64,000 nucleotides of DNA, taken from contig NC_031769.1 of NCBI RefSeq assembly GCF_001522545.3, positions 25,070,100-25,134,099 of the forward strand. The letters are read 5' to 3'. Positions within the stretch are counted from its first letter, which is position 1, and each line of letters starts with the position of its first letter. Of the stretch, positions 12,248 to 26,395 are shown piece after piece. Both the position numbers and the translations under genes were made by a program. Origin of the DNA: Parus major (Eukaryota > Chordata > Aves > Passeriformes > Paridae). The notes under the pieces were generated by a model, which saw only the letters and a list, made by a program, of their open reading frames with translations, searched no databases and was not told the origin of the DNA.

Positions 12248-15200
12248 GTATTTTGTTACACCTGGCTGATTAGCAAATGTCCTCCCTTTTCATGCATTGC
12301 TAAAAAGGTTGCTTTGTCAATACCAAGAATTTATATGAATCATTTTCATTCAGTTTCCCCACGTTCAGATTACATCTAAGCAACTTTTTCTCCTGAGGTC
12401 TACTGAATGGTGGCTTTGTTTATATTTTTATTACAGTAGTAATTTTCTTTCCTTAGAGTCCAACTGTTTGACCAGCTTCTGTATCCAGACTTGTTTGGAG
12501 CAAGAACTTCTCAAATGAACTACTGACACCAAATGTCAGTTTTGCTAAGCATATATCTTTGCTAGCATTGTAGATGTGTCTGGGTTTCTTTTTAGCCTTA
12601 AGAAGCTGATTTTGGACCACTTCTAACCTTATCTAGCCTCTAAGATAAAACTAAAATTTATTTTTTTTTTAAATTGCTTTTTGGTACGATTAGTAAAACA
12701 CAGAATTGGAGCAGGGGGGCAAAGGGAGTCACTGTGGGCATGATTTGCCAAGCTGATTATGCAGCAATCCAGGCACAGGTTGTTGTTTGCAGTCAAAGCC
12801 AGAGAAATTCTCTTGCTCTCTGATTATTTTTATTTTTCCAGACAAGGTAGACCCTTCAGATACTTCAGGAATACTTTTACACTTGATATATTTCATTAAT
12901 GAAGTAATTCTAAATCCCAAATACAGAGTGTTTGAGTATGGACAGCTTAGGTGAGAAAAATGGCACTGCAATGCATTTGCTGAAGCTGTTAGTAGGTAAT
13001 TTGCTATTTAGGCATATTTAAACTCCAGACTTTGTAAGATGAGTGTGTGAGTGTTTTACATGTAATTGTAGAATATTTAAAACAGAGAAATGTGATGTAT
13101 AGTTGCGTAAAGTATAAGCAGGAATATTTTAGTACTAGTTATGCAGATTTCACTGTCCATGAAATGGGCATTAAACTCTTTTACATGAGTTAAAATCTTT
13201 CTGTATGTATCAAGTTAAAGTGTTTCTTTGAGAGCATGAATGCTTTGGCAGCTCAAAAAACATTGTTTCACACCTCAGATAACTGTGTTTATTCAGCTGG
13301 ATTGCTACAAATAAAAACATGCTATCAACAATAATAGTAGTTTCACAGTATCCTAAATGACCTAATGTCTTAAATTCTTTCTGGTTTACCATTGGCTTTA
13401 TTCTTAAAACATATTTTGCTGTTTTAGAAATATTCATTTGACTTTATTAGTTAAAATGAATATATATATAAAATAGCTTATTAGCTTTTTGGCCTTTCTG
13501 TGTTGTAATGATTAAGTTGTATTCATTGTGAATGGCAGAAATACTCTGTTTTTAAATTTTCTTTAGTCTTCCAAGACTATAAAGAGGTTACCTCTGAGTA
13601 GTCTTTATGTACAAATCAAGGTTTGCTAAAGCCACACTTCCTTGAACAGACACCCATTTTGATATGACTTACACTCTCCTTTATCTTGTGAAATTGAAAT
13701 AGCTTTAAGAATTTTAATCTTTGAGAGCCTTGTTTCTTTCCTTCCAGAATTCAGCATGGAGTTCATTAGCTGGTACATTTGGAAGCAAAAGCCTCTTTCT
13801 GTCTGCATGTCTTTTCTGATCTAGAAACAGAATGTCTGAGGAGGGGGGAGGGTGCTGTTAGTTCATTTGGCAATCATGTCTAATATGGTTTTACATCTTT
13901 CCTGTTTTTTTAGATGAAGATAAAAATATTGCAGAAGGACTGTATCACAAGGTGAAAATACTGTGTTGGGTCATGACTGGACCTCAAAATCTAGAAAAGA
14001 AAGCCAAGCATGTGAAGGCCACTTGGGCCCAACGCTGTAATAAAGTACTTTTTATGAGCTCTGAGGAAAATAAAGACTTCCCAGCTGTGGGTCTAGAAAC
14101 CAAAGAAGGCAGAGACCAGCTGTACTGGAAGACTATTAAAGCTTTTCAATATGTATATGACCATTATTTTGATGATGCTGATTGGTTTATGAAAGCAGAT
14201 GATGATACATATGTTATATTGGACAATTTGAGATGGCTTCTTTCAAAATACAGTCCTGAACAACCCATATACTTTGGAAGAAGGTTTAAGCCTTATGTGA
14301 AGCAGGGCTACATGAGTGGAGGAGCAGGGTATGTTCTGAGCAAAGAAGCTCTGAAGAGATTTGTTGCTGCATTTAAAATGAACAAATGCACTCACAGTTC
14401 CTCTATTGAAGATCTGGCACTAGGAAAATGCATGGAGATCATCAATGTGGAAGCAGGAGATTCTAGGGATACGAGTGGTAGAGAAACCTTTCACCCGTTC
14501 GTTCCAGAACATCATTTAATCAGAGGATACCTACCAAAAACATTCTGGTACTGGAATTACAATTACTATCCTGCTGTAGAGGTAAGTCCTGAGGAACCTG
14601 GTATCCATTGTGTCAAGTGCATCTTATGATGTGTGCGATGTGTGAATTAGCATTAGGTGGAGGAATTCAAGAACAGGACTTGGAATTTTTGCATATTAAA
14701 GCTGGAAAAAAAGAGTGGTTCATCAGTAGATTTTTTTCATTGTAAAGCAGCAGTCTATTTTTATACTTGTATTCAGCAGCTAAAGAATTTCTGTAGCTTA
14801 AACCAGCTGTATAATATTGTATTTAGTGTGTCAGGAGGCAGCAGCTTTAGCTAAGGCTGCAGTGCATGGGTGGCTGAGCTGTGGACAGTTTCATCTGTAA
14901 CCAGTTCATAATGAAAATTGCCTATGTGAACCTGTCCTGTCATACCTGTGCTTGGATAGAGACTACTTTATCTGGTATCAAAATCAAGCTGTATTGATCA
15001 AACTTAGTAAGTATTGAAAGAACAGTTACATAACAATTGTTCTCTTGGGTGTCTCTAAATATTTAATCTTAATTCCAGTTGGATTCAAAATATTAGCAAC
15101 TCTGCAATCAAAGCTGCTGAAAAAAGAAACCCCAAAACTGTGCTCCAGAAAAGTGTTCTCAAAGCTGAATTTGAGCTATAAAATATAAGTTGTGACAATT

Positions 15201-15987
15201 GTGTTAACAACGATGCTATAGCTCTTATTAATGTCGATAAAATCAAGATATTTAAAACAAAATTTTGCAATTACTTGTTACAGCTTTCTATCAGTAGGAA
15301 GTTAGATGCTGACAATATTGCCAAACAGTATATGTCAACACCCACAGGTGCAGGTACACACACAATTTGCTTTTACATTCTGTCTGGATGCTGACATAAG
15401 TAACAGGCGTGTATTGTTTCATATATAAATGTAGCTCATTTAGGCCTGCTTGCTGCTTCTTGGTGCTGTTTAAACACCAGCATCAAAAATTAAGTATGGA
15501 AAAGCAGAAAACCTCTGACGTTAATGAGGGTAGCTAGTTTTTTCACTGGCTTGATCACAGAAGCAAAAGACTTTGTCAGCTTTATTTTGGAAAGATGCCT
15601 TGGCAGATATGTCTGGTATATTTTGCTTGCCTAACATTAACTTTTGAAGTATATGTATGACTGATGGTAGTGAATTTCTTACCATTAAATGAAGTATTTC
15701 TTTGAATTCTCCCCGGATCTTTATCCAGGCATCCTTTGCAATTCTTGCTGATTGTTTTGCTTTGTTTTATGTTTCAGGGTCCTGGATGCTGCTCCGATTT
15801 AGCAGTTTCATTCCACTATGTTGACTCTGTGACTATGTATCATTTGGAATATTTGATTTATCATCTTCGTCCATATGGGTATTTGTATAGGTACAATCCC
15901 GATTTGTCAAAGAATCCAGAAGAGCAGAGCAAAAATGAAGCACTGGAGGATAATCAAAAGCTAAAGCAAAAACTTTCTGAGAGCTAA
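12025..15987 (+). CDS. C1GALT1: Core 1 beta-1,3-galactosyltransferase (T-synthase), whole coding gene
   Basis: Transfers galactose from UDP-galactose to GalNAc-alpha-Ser/Thr, making the core 1 (T antigen) base of mucin-type O-glycans in the Golgi. Coding exons 12025-12247, 13914-14581 and 15778-15987 join in frame (intron phases 1 and 0) to give 366 residues; the human protein, from memory, is 363. It is a type II membrane protein: short cytosolic N-terminus, one hydrophobic segment at about residues 8-32, then stem and catalytic domain. The metal-binding DxD motif is seen as DDD at 170-172, after WFMKA. The family blocks [42 protein letters not shown] and YWNYNYYP are present. The start is chosen because MASSKS precedes the membrane segment, as in orthologues; the frame is open upstream to 11938, but that is intronic. 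The fold is shared with its chaperone COSMC, which usually has a single coding exon and lacks the DxD motif, so T-synthase is the clear call. Confidence 0.97.
12248..13913 (+). other. C1GALT1 intron between coding exons 1 and 2
   Basis: Intron of 1666 bases with donor GTATTT and acceptor TTTTTTTAG. AT-rich, with no repeat family recognised and no coding frame. Confidence 0.9.
13914..14581 (+). CDS. C1GALT1: C1GALT1 coding exon 2 (residues 75-297), catalytic core
   Basis: Follows acceptor TTTTTTTAG and starts in phase 1 (G|AT gives Asp75). It carries most of the catalytic domain, including the DDD metal site at 170-172 and the [12 protein letters not shown] block, and ends at PAVE with donor GAG|GTAAGT, phase 0. 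The protein sequence is very close to the mammalian enzyme from memory. Confidence 0.96.
14582..15777 (+). other. C1GALT1 intron between coding exons 2 and 3
   Basis: Intron of 1196 bases, donor GTAAGT, acceptor TTATGTTTCAG. Nothing else is recognised in it. Confidence 0.9.
15778..15987 (+). CDS. C1GALT1: C1GALT1 last coding exon (residues 298-366)
   Basis: Starts [16 protein letters not shown], the conserved cysteine-containing C-terminal block of T-synthases, followed by [13 protein letters not shown]. The final roughly 30 residues are Lys/Glu/Asn-rich and poorly conserved, as in orthologues. TAA stop at 15985-15987. Confidence 0.96.
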   Translation, partial: GPGCCSDLAVSFHYVDSVTMYHLEYLIYHLRPYGYLYRYNPDLSKNPEEQSKNEALEDNQKLKQKLSES

Positions 15988-18900
15988 CTTGACTTTGAAA
16001 AAACCAAAAAGAAGCCAGTAAAATGAGTAAGAGTCTCCTCAAACTTGTGCATGAAGCTTGTGGACTGAAATTACTCCTGGCGATTCTTATTTAAAAAATC
16101 AAGTTGGCAGCACTTCTTGTCACCCTGTGTACAACACAGTCTGGTGCTGGCTCTGACTGCTTGGGATAGTGTGACCTTGCAGCCCTGCTCACGAAGATTT
16201 GGGGCCCTAAAGCTGTGAAATTGGAGGTTGCTCTAGTACAATAATATCTGGAAGAATTTGTATAGAAACTAGAGTGGACAGGTTCACAGATGATTGTACC
16301 GTATTTCTTTTCCTTTTTCTGTTCTCCTCTATTTCCTTACCATTAAGCCAGTTCTAATATTAGAAATTGGATGCAATATTAGAAATTGAACACTTCACCA
16401 TGGCTTTCTGAAGTATTCTCAACATCTTGCAGTTACTTTGTATACCTTGTCCTAAAAGTTAGGCAGAGATGGGGAATTAGAGTCTCCAATCTGCTTTGCC
16501 TTATCAGCAGAGTGGCAGAATTTCACCCACAAGATTAATCTGAATTGTTTCAGAAACAGAATTTACTGCTATGAATTACTTATAAAGTTTTTAATTCTGT
16601 TGTGCAAAACAATATGAAGTCTTTTGGGGAGGAATACTCTTCTGGAGAGAAACCCAGAAACAGTTACTGTTGTTTAAATTGCTGAGGAGATGCAAGCTGC
16701 TTACATATTTTCCTGTGGTTTTTTGTTTTTTTTCTTTCTTTCCCTTTTATTGACTTATGCTATTGGTTGAATGGATATAAAAATTCGTCTTGGCATTCTC
16801 AGCATAAGGTAGGATGCTTTTGAAAAGAGAAGTCTGTCTTCCATCCCACCTGCCACATAAGCCAGTAAGAATAGTATCTTAGTGAAGTTGCATTATAACA
16901 ACTTGGTTTCAGCCACTATTATAATTAGTTTGTTTCCATTTTAATTTTCAGTAAAGGTTAAAATTTTCAGATACAAAAAACTGCACCAAAGCCAGTTTAT
17001 TTGGTTGAAGTACTTAATTTAACTTTTCTGAACACTTTTTTCTTCCACTTTAAAAAAAGTTTTCTGTATCTGCTTCTTGTTACCTTTTTCAGTACAAAGT
17101 GTTACATGATCCTTTTTCACTGTTTTTGAAGCTGAAATACATAGTTATTCTGGTAAACAAGCCTGAATGCAGAAATCTTTCAAAGTGCATTAACTTTCTC
17201 CACTACTTCATAAATATCTCTGCCTTTTAACTGGAAACACTTTCTTAGTGTGGGACAAAATAGGTATTTTAATTACTGACTTTTTTTCAGAGGCCAAATG
17301 TATGTTTTATAGAGTTAATATAAGGCTTTCTGGTTTTCTCCTTTTCAAATTGAATGAACAGCAGTATGGGGAATGGGATTAAGCGTGACATGTAGTGTGT
17401 TTTTATTCCACACTTGAACAAAAGTTTCTTCATCTTTTTGTTATTTTTCACCTTCATCATATTGATGAATTTGGATATAACCTAATTACCTCCAGTCACT
17501 GTTTTGAAAGGGCACATAGTGGTAGCAGACAGCCTTATTTACTACTGCTGGTCCTTCAGGATGTTCCTGGAAGATGATGCTACCATAAAATACTGGATTT
17601 TTTTTTTTTCCAAAGATAATTCTAGTACAGGTTGGAGTTCTTTCTGTTGTCCAACAGTAAAGCCATGACTTTCTTTCTGACCATGCTCTGCAGTCTGATG
17701 GTAATTACTGAAACAGCTCATGGTGTTGAAATGCTGCATACATCTTCTCTGCCTGAATGTAGGCCAAGTTCGTCTACCAAGTATTGCTTAAATAGTTCCT
17801 GCAGGGTTAAATCTGTTAGTCTTTATGAGCAGCACTGCTTCTGAAGTACTGATAGGGACACGAGCTTTATTTTATGTTAATTGACTTAAGTAGAACATTA
17901 TAACTGCATAGGTTTAAGAAAGAAAAAGGTCTCCAGTTTGCTGTAGTCAGAGGGATACTTGTCCAGAGGACAGTGTATGTTAACATGCTGGAAGGTTCTT
18001 CCTTCTGTGAGCTAAATGTTTATGCCACATGCAGCACAAACCAATCATATTGTGAAATCCATATGGAATTGAGAACTCAAATAGCATTGTTCAAACAAGC
18101 AGTTAAAATATTCGGGAATACTTAAAGAAGTTATAAAATGAAATCGAGATCCCAACCTAATCTCTTTGTAAATTCAGCCCATGTAGAAGATCTGTTGAAG
18201 TACTGTACAGTTCCTTTATTTCTGCTTTCTTCTTCAGTTCATCCATGGGGATTTAAAGATTTTCTACCCCAACAGGCAGAACTAATCCTGCATGTTTTCT
18301 GCAGATTTGTGTCGTATGTTTGCCCTGTGCTGTCCTGTGAAACAAAATCATTTCCCCTCCATGTTCCTTACTGTCCTGACTCTCCTGTCTCTGGCTTTCC
18401 TGTTTCATCCAGCGTAAGTCTCAGGTGGCCAGGAGGAAGCAGGATGTTTGAGCTCCACACAGGTTGTTTGCTGGGGTAACAAGGTAAACCAGCCACTGCT
18501 GAGCCCGGGGTGAAGCCTTTTCTCAGCAGCTGTTCTAGTTCTTATCTGCTGCCCACCTGAGGCTTGTGGATTTAGCAGAGCAGGGCAGGAATATCCCTTT
18601 CCACAAAATGTGCAGGACCTCAGAGAGACTGGAAAACTAAGGGAGCAAGTTCCCTTTCTGAAGGGAATAAGGCTAAGGACACACTACCTTGTGATAAATG
18701 GGTGACTTATCCAGAGAAATAAGTAGCCTTTTCTTCAAATGTCCATTCTTTATTTTAAAGTGTCCTTGTGCATAGGCCTCTGAATCTATTTCTTTTGCCT
18801 TTTTAACAGCACTGCAAAGATTTTTTTTTTTCTTTCCAGACAAGCTAGGAAAGTATCAGGTTTTACATTCTGTGATTATAACAGAGACCTGTTCTTCTCT

Positions 18901-19427
18901 GTTGAACTGTATTGCCATAACCATGAGCCAATGGCTCTGGAATAATTGGTTTCTATCTCATTGCCTTCAGAAGCCTCAGTGAACAAGGTTGGAATGTGAA
19001 CAGTTGGTATAATTTTCATGTACAATATTACACTAATATTAGTACTCTGCTATTTCACTCTCAGGTCTTTGTGCTTTGAGAAAGTATTTATTGAGTTTGA
19101 GAATTTCTGCAGCCCAAGGAGACTGTATGTCAGATAGAGAGATTTTCTGAAGCACAGCAACATGGGCTTACTTAGGCTGTACAGATTATTGCTCTGTGGT
19201 TTGGTTTCTAAAAGAGGTTTCTTAATTTTATAAAACTTACAAGCTTTCATTGGTACCACAGTGATTTAAATTACCCATCTAAACATTTTCCTTGAAATTA
19301 CTAGGCAGTGGATGTGGGAATGTCCCCTAGTGTGACAGAATAACATTTTAATCTTGTAAATGGTTTCTCTTCAGAAAGATTGAGAATGGCAAGAAGTTAC
19401 TTCCTGATCACTGGATTTAATCAGAGG

Positions 19428-19479
19428 GAGAGTATTAGTGTTTGTTTGCAGAGGAGAGTATTAATCTTTGTTTGCAGAA
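19428..19479. repeat. 26-bp tandem duplication
   Basis: Two adjacent units beginning 'gagagtatta' and ending 'tttgtttgcaga', at 19428-19453 and 19454-19479, differing at a few positions. Confidence 0.8.
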
Positions 19480-20200
19480 AAACACCAATTTTAATCTTCT
19501 TTCACTCCCAAATCATTTTTGCAGTCTGTGTTCTTTAAAAGGTTACACACTGGTGATGTTTATACCATCTCTCATTTTATGGAAGCTCTTTTCACAGTAC
19601 TTTTGCCTTTAAGGTCACTTTCTTTGTTTTGCTTTGGTGGGGGTATATATTAAAAATCACTTTTTCTTCAGCTGTTGCCATTTGTTCTGTTATGCTTGCA
19701 GAAGTATAAATTTCAGTGAGTAGCTGATAGATGTCTTATAAATGCTTTGTTATCTGAGCACTGTGTTTTGTCTTTGTATGACAGAAAAGTGTGGATTATT
19801 TCTCTGCTGTACTTGCTACTGATGCTGATAGTGCACGCACAGATTAAAAATAGATCCCTCAATACAGGACCACTGGGAAAGGCAGTTTTGTCCTTTTTCT
19901 GTCAAGAAATCTTCTGTGGAACTCCAAAAGTGTAATTTGCTTTGTTTTACCATATTGTATTTAAAATACTCCACAAATGTTATTAGTAGTCTAAAAGATT
20001 GAATATTGCTGCTGGACAGTATGCTCCACTTAAAACCTGTGAATGTTTCACTTTGCAATTATAGGTAGTTGTGTTCCTAATGGCAGATAAAAGTTGGTGA
20101 TTTGTCTGGAATAGTCACCATAAGGATTTGTTTCTTGAATACCTTCTTTGAAGTGCCTTTGACCAATTTTTACCATCAAAATTAAGTTGAGAATTGAAAA

Positions 20201-20206
20201 AATAAA
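20201..20206 (+). terminator. Candidate polyadenylation signal for C1GALT1
   Basis: AATAAA inside an A-rich stretch, the first such hexamer seen downstream of the stop codon. Further AATAAA hexamers near 20294, 20567 and 21769 are alternatives. Confidence 0.35.
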
Positions 20207-20349
20207 ATAAGTTATCTCATACACAGTTCATGGCTGTCTTCATTTACCCCTCCTGCATGCTAGTGGTGTTGCATAGCAGCACAGTTTAGTCTAATAAAAA
20301 TGTACTTGCTTTTTCTCTAGGGTGGGTACAGGAAATTCAAAAAGCTTTT

Positions 20350-20380
20350 CTCACTGGTTATGATTCTATGATTCTATATT
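20350..20380 (+). mobile_element. CR1 3' tail remnant (ATTCTATG repeats)
   Basis: 'tatgattctatgattctat' is the short tandem repeat that ends many CR1 elements. The body of the element to its left is too decayed to recognise. Confidence 0.55.
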
Positions 20381-23300
20381 TATGCTATTAACAAAATAGC
20401 AAGCTACCCAGCAAACAAAGATAGTAGATTTTTAAAGTGTAAAATGGGTAAGTGCTAGTACCAGATTCACACAAGCAGGCAGCTGTTTCTGCATTGTCCT
20501 GATTCTTCAGTGTCTCTGTATTACTGCAGATTCCTGAGTGAAATGACTACAACTGATACTTCAGAAATAAAGCAAAACTGTCCAAAATTAACTTCTTTTT
20601 TTTTTTAAAAAAAAAGGATTTATTCTTTCAGTGAACCTCATTTCTGAGGAAAAAAAAAATCTGTTAAGATTTAAAAGTTGTGCTTTCTAACCCAAATGTT
20701 TGTGCAGAATGGTGTTCAGCAGTAAAAGTGCTGGCACTTAGGCAGCTGGGAGGTGCCTTTACATCTGGAACTCTGGTTGTTGGACAAGGTGTTGGCACAA
20801 GCACAGTACAGCTGTTTGTCATTACCTTAAGTACTGTAATAGAGCCTGCTAATACTATTAACCTGGATTAATTAACTATTTCATTTCAAAGTGCAGGAAA
20901 CAGTGACAACCAGTTTAACTGAGCTCAAAAGCTGCGATATTTAAGGGAACAAGAGCCAATTGAACAGACCATAAAAGCTCCTCTCAAGTTTCAGGCAAAG
21001 GTTATGCTTTTATGTGGTGGTGCTGCTGTAAGCTTCAAATTGTCAGGATCAGACTACATCCAGCACATTGCAGGGCAATGCAAGTGCTGGAGCAAAACAA
21101 AAGCTACAGCTGCTACTCTGGAGAAAAACTGTTTTATAAGTGTGGGTTTGCTTTGCTTGCTTCTTGGGTTTCTTTTTTTATATTAATATACAACAGACTC
21201 ACCCATTTGATTACCAGAAGTTGTAGGCACAATTGTGAAATATCCATAAATGACGGTAAGCTCTCATAGCCAGCTCACAGAAAGCTTCACTGAGTCAAGG
21301 GAATTTTCCTAGAGCTCTTCCCTGTGCACAAGTGCCAGCTAAAAAGTAAGTAAACATTTTACAACCAGGAACTGCTAAGTTTGTTCTAAGCTGCAGGGAA
21401 GATAAGCCTGCTCATTCCAGCTCTTGCTCCTGAATGTTTAGCAGCCTTTCTTCCTTTCTGACAAAGTTTCACCTTAATGAAGCCCTTCCATGGGTTCCTG
21501 AAATTTGGTGGTGAGGAGCTTTTTCTGACAATATGAAGAGTAAGTGAGAAAATCAGAGCTCCACAGTGAATATTTTCATTGTTACACGTGTAAAGAAATT
21601 TAACACAGACTTGGGAAAACAGATGGATCGTGGGATATCTCTTCTAGTTTAGGGTGATATTTGGCATTTTTGAAGGAAAAGTGGTTATTTAATTCAGAAA
21701 CGTAGCCTGAGGTCTTATTTTTTTTTCAGCTTTCTAATATATAGCCCTTCAAGACTTCTTAAAATGCCAATAAAAATAAACTAAAAATGTTCTTGTCACT
21801 GGTGAGTAAAAAAAACATTGCAGGTAGGCTAATTCTGTGTGTGTTTCTGTTAACAGTGGAATTTGGACTTCATATGGTTTTGAGCTGTGCCCTACACACT
21901 GAAGTCTTCTTTTCAGACTTCTTCAGCCCCCTGTTCTCTTGTTTCTCCTTTGTTGCAATACTACAAGACATGTACAATCCCTTTTGTCCTTCCTTCCTCA
22001 AAAAATGATCTTCTGTAAGCTTCCTTTTATTTAGGGAGGCTGCAGCCTCAAGTTCTGGAGTCTGCACTGTACTGACCAAAGTGTCATCCAGTTCTGTGTT
22101 ACACACCTGTGGGTATAAGAAAGTGTCAATTCTTTTGCCATAGCTAAGATGCTCCCTTCTTTGGAGGTGTGATTTGTCTTTTAAACATTCCCTTCTTTTT
22201 AATTTCCTTTTTCTGCCGTTGGTGCACCACCTGATCTGCAAAGTGGTGTTTGAGGAGTACATGATACCAGCTGGAGCTGAAGGCCATGCATGATCCCACA
22301 GACAGAGTAAACTTACTGACTTGCAACAGGTTTTAAAGTCAGCCTAAAGCAAATCACTTCCAAAGCAAGAGTTAGAACCAGATTTTATCATTTAGTGCTT
22401 AAAATACTTCCCAGTTTGGTAGGATGGACAGGTGAACTGGCTGGAAACTCCAGCAGCCAGTTGTGCTAAAGAAGCATGAAATATCTTTTCCTTGGGAAGA
22501 GGGAGTTATTTGTAGCAATGTTGTCTGAAGAGGAACATCAGCTGTCTTCTGAGCTTTGCTGAAGTCACTATTTTATTTTTACTTTTGCACAGAGGTGAAC
22601 AGTCTTTTGGAAGGATGACTACATGGCAATAGAGTTTCATATTTGTATCTGAATAGGGATGGGAGTTTCATGGGAGGGTTTGTTATGTTAAAAGTTGATG
22701 TGAGCAGCTTACTTATTTAATTTAAACTCTGCTTTACTTGAGTAGGTATGTAAATTCACAGTACTGTTCTTCAGTCGTACAACACCAAACTGTTGTGTCT
22801 GTGAACCCACCAGTTTGGCATCTTGAAGTCAAAAAGGCTGGTTTGCTTCTTTGAATTTCTAACGTGGCTTCCAGCAAGTCCTTGGTATCTTCTCATTCCT
22901 CTCCCTTCCTATGATAAAATTCTAAGTGACTGCAAGGAAAGGAGCTTTGTTAATAGCTTTAATCACCTAAAGAACCATATCAGCCTTCTGGTGCTGTTAC
23001 TTCCCAGTTCTACCCTGTGCTCTCAGTGTTCCCGACAGAGCTGGATCCTGCATGGTCTCAGGGAGTCAAGGTTTTGACACTTACTCCTCTGTCAACTGAT
23101 AAAAAAAAAGACTTAGGAATTAATGTGCATTAGTACCCTGCACCTTTAAAACCTTGGGCTATGATTTTTGTTGGGTTTTTTCTTTCACTGTCCCACATGA
23201 ATTCTTAACTGGGAATCATTCAAATGTTGGGCTATTAAGTGCTGGCTTCCTGTCCCTGGAGATGGAGAGCATGAGATTTAACATAAATGTTAACTTAAGG

Positions 23301-26300
23301 CCAAGCAAATACTTGGCAGAAATCAAAACAAATAGATATGTCTCTAATTAATCTTTAAATGAATGTTTTATTCAATCTAGTTACTCTAAATGTGGGAGGA
23401 CTGTTAAATGTCTGTTCTCTGACTGTTTCTCAAGTGGAGGATGTGGCTGTAAACTGAAGTTTATATCCTTCCTAGATTTGTAATCCAGATGAGCACTCTG
23501 CAGGGATTAATCCTAAATCAAATTAAAATCACACCTGAGGATCTGAATTTTTTCCCTTCACAGGAGAGTGCTTCACCAGCATTTGACCATTTACCATTGA
23601 AAACAGCAGGTTTCACATATTCCACTGTAGGCTCTGTTGAAATCATAGCTGAAATATGGTTAGTGTTTCAAGGACAGGCAGAGCAATCGTGGCTAAAACA
23701 AATTTTCAAACATAATTTAGAAAAACAAACTGCTGTTCAGAAGCTGGAAATGCTTTCCTGGGGACAATGAAGCCTTTGTTCCTATTCCTGTTCAATGTTA
23801 CTCAAGGCTTTTTTGCACAGAATAGGCGGTGTCTGTTTACCCAGATTAAAACATCGTTTGTCAGTCTAATCAACAGCATCCTGCTTTTAAACTATTTCCC
23901 TGTCAGCCAGCTTGGGCTCTATGCACTTTATCTTTGCCAGTTTCCAAAGCTGCATTTCATATATCTTGTTCAGACTCATTCAAGGAAATACTTCCCAAAA
24001 GGCACTGGACATGTCTTCTTTTTGGGTAAACTTCATGATGTCTAAGTGCAGAAATTTTCTTATCAAACATAGAAGTTGTCTTATCAAATGGAGATCTGAA
24101 TATTCACGAATTCATACTGTTCCAAATGGGGGCGGTCTCATGCATCAGCTCTATCTTCTTACATTAAATCTATACAAAAGTAGCATTTGAGTCTCATTAG
24201 TAATTGTACAACTACTAGTACTTTCTCCAAGAGAGTAAGTTAGATTCACAGAGCCTTGATTATTTCATATAAACATTGTAATTGCACAAAATTCCCAGTT
24301 GTGCCAGTCCATGTGCTGGCCAGCACTCCTTGATTCGAGGAGTGTCAGCAATACCAGCTGAGAACCAGAGCCTTACAGACGTGGTGGCTCTCTCATTTGA
24401 TCTGGTCTTTGGAGCAAACACTTTCAGTGTTGCTGAATTATTTTTTGTTTGTTTGTTTCATTTTGTAAATGTTACGCATTATAAAAGCAAAAGCTTTCTA
24501 AAGATCCATAGGTACTGGTGGTGACCTGGAACTCTCCACCCTGAACTCAGTCCTCATGAGCCTCAAAGAAGTGGAGGGAGCATGAGTTTCTCTTCCATGT
24601 AGCATCTAGGAATTTTATTCCTTACATCAGGGCAAAATGAGGAAACTATTACAAATGTTTAACAGTATAAAAAAAACAACATGAAAGCATGGTTGGAAAA
24701 AATTTGCTGTGTCCTATTAGCCACATATATTTGTGGCTAGATGTCTGGGCCCAGGAGAGACTGAGAAAGCTATTGCAGCATTTAGATGAACCAAAAACAT
24801 TAGCAGGTTTCCTATGGCTTTTGCAGTTAAACAAAGGTTAATTACATATGTTCAGATGGACCACCTTGACTTTTAAATATGTAATTGTGGAGGCAGGAAT
24901 ATTGTTTCAAAAATGAGCATAAGGTGAGAAAATGCTGGTAAGAGGAATGTGCATGTCCCATGCTAATAACCAGTCAGTAGTGGAGAGACTCTAAAACGAC
25001 TGAAGAGAGGACAATCCCTTTTAATTTTACACTTTTGTAATGTGCCTGGACGGCTGAACTCTGAAATGTTTCAGCAGGAGCACATGATCAAGGAAACACC
25101 TTCACAGTGGGTTTTCTCTACAGCTGCAGTGCTTCTTACCTCCTGCTGCTAGTCAGCACATTCTGTATTTAATACCTGACTGCCCTCAGGAGCTTTGGAC
25201 CGTGCAAGAGGGTCAGGTTTGAGGATGACACTCACTTCCCTAGGATATTTGCCTGTATGCAGGAGTATGAAAGCTTAAGTAATGCAACCTGACCTCATAT
25301 TTGACTCTCCTTTAAGGGGCAATCCTGAAAAGACTGAATGATTTCTGTGGTATTTTCCTACCTGAATTATCCTACAATCCTAAAGATGTCTTGTCAGCTT
25401 TGCACTTGTTTTACACCTCCATGTTTTACCTTCAGCTCCTCCGTGTCTTGTCTTGCTAGTCTCTGCTGCTGCTTTGCATTCAGCTTCCTTCTGCAGCCCA
25501 CAGAGCCCCTGCCTGACCATCAGCAGTGCTGGATTGTGGCCATCTCGCCCTTTATGAGTCTTCATGTTCTCCCTTTCCTTCCAGAGGAACAGAGGTATTG
25601 TGAAAGTTCTGCTGATCATTCTGAGTAGCACTACACAAAGCATCTCTTTATAGTCCCATATTATAGAAGGGTGGCTAAAATATCTTTTGTATCTGTGCCA
25701 TTTCCATCATGTGGAAAAGGAATTCTTCTGTTAGATTGCATGACTAATACAGGATGAGTTTGCCCTCCCTCCAGTGTTGTGTCCTGGTTAATGCACACTG
25801 GGGTTTATGGGTCTAAAGGTCTCCTTCTCTGTCCCTGTACAAGAACCATACCTACTTCCTGCTGAATGATGAGCTTCCATTTCCTTGGTTAACCCTGATA
25901 TTGGCACAGTTCCTTTTTCTGTTACAAAAGCTCCTAATCTCTGACAGCCAGGAGGCAGCTGCTGTTAAAAATAATGATTATAGGCAATGTGAGAACAGAA
26001 TCCAAAATGTTGTTTCCTACTTGGAAGTAATGAAGTAGAGCCTGTGCTGCATGTAGCACCTGTGCATAACTTAACCCCAGTGCTTACATATTACTTGTAA
26101 TTCTTAAAAAGCACTTGCATAAAGAACAGGGAACAAATGCAACAAGGCAGGAAATACTTTCTTGTGATGTTCAGTTCAGCATTATGCTGATATTTAGGAT
26201 TTCACTGCTGTTTCACAAATACATCTGCTCAGTATTAGAGCAGGAAGCAAGCTGCTTAAAGAAAGTACAGTTAAAGAAATACAGCCAATAACCAAATATT

Positions 26301-26395
26301 GTATGTTGAGACCCACAGGAGGAAATGTCTAAACAAATGCTTACTACCCTGTGGTAACCTGCTGGCAAGTGGACTGCCTAAGAGGAGGTGGAGAT
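20381..26395. other. Intergenic region, no gene recognised
   Basis: Between the convergent genes C1GALT1 and COL28A1. Open frames of up to 130 codons occur (for example 21870-22262 on the minus strand, Lys/Arg-rich) but show no domain, no splice support and overlapping frames on other strands. A T-run then A-run inverted pair is at about 20594-20618. Confidence 0.5.

Larger units (their letters stand above)
15988..20230 (+). other. Probable long 3' UTR of C1GALT1 and flank
   Basis: No coding frame of note. The first canonical AATAAA I find after the stop codon is at 20201-20206, followed by T- and GT-containing sequence, so a 3' UTR of about 4.2 kb is possible. The end is inferred; a shorter transcript using a variant signal cannot be excluded. 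A 19-bp-period duplication ('aatattagaaattg' twice) is at about 16357-16390. Confidence 0.35.

Noticed and set aside
21870..22262. 130-codon Lys/Arg-rich open frame, minus strand
   Set aside because: No recognised domain, no splice or promoter support, intergenic, and of a length expected by chance somewhere in 64 kb.
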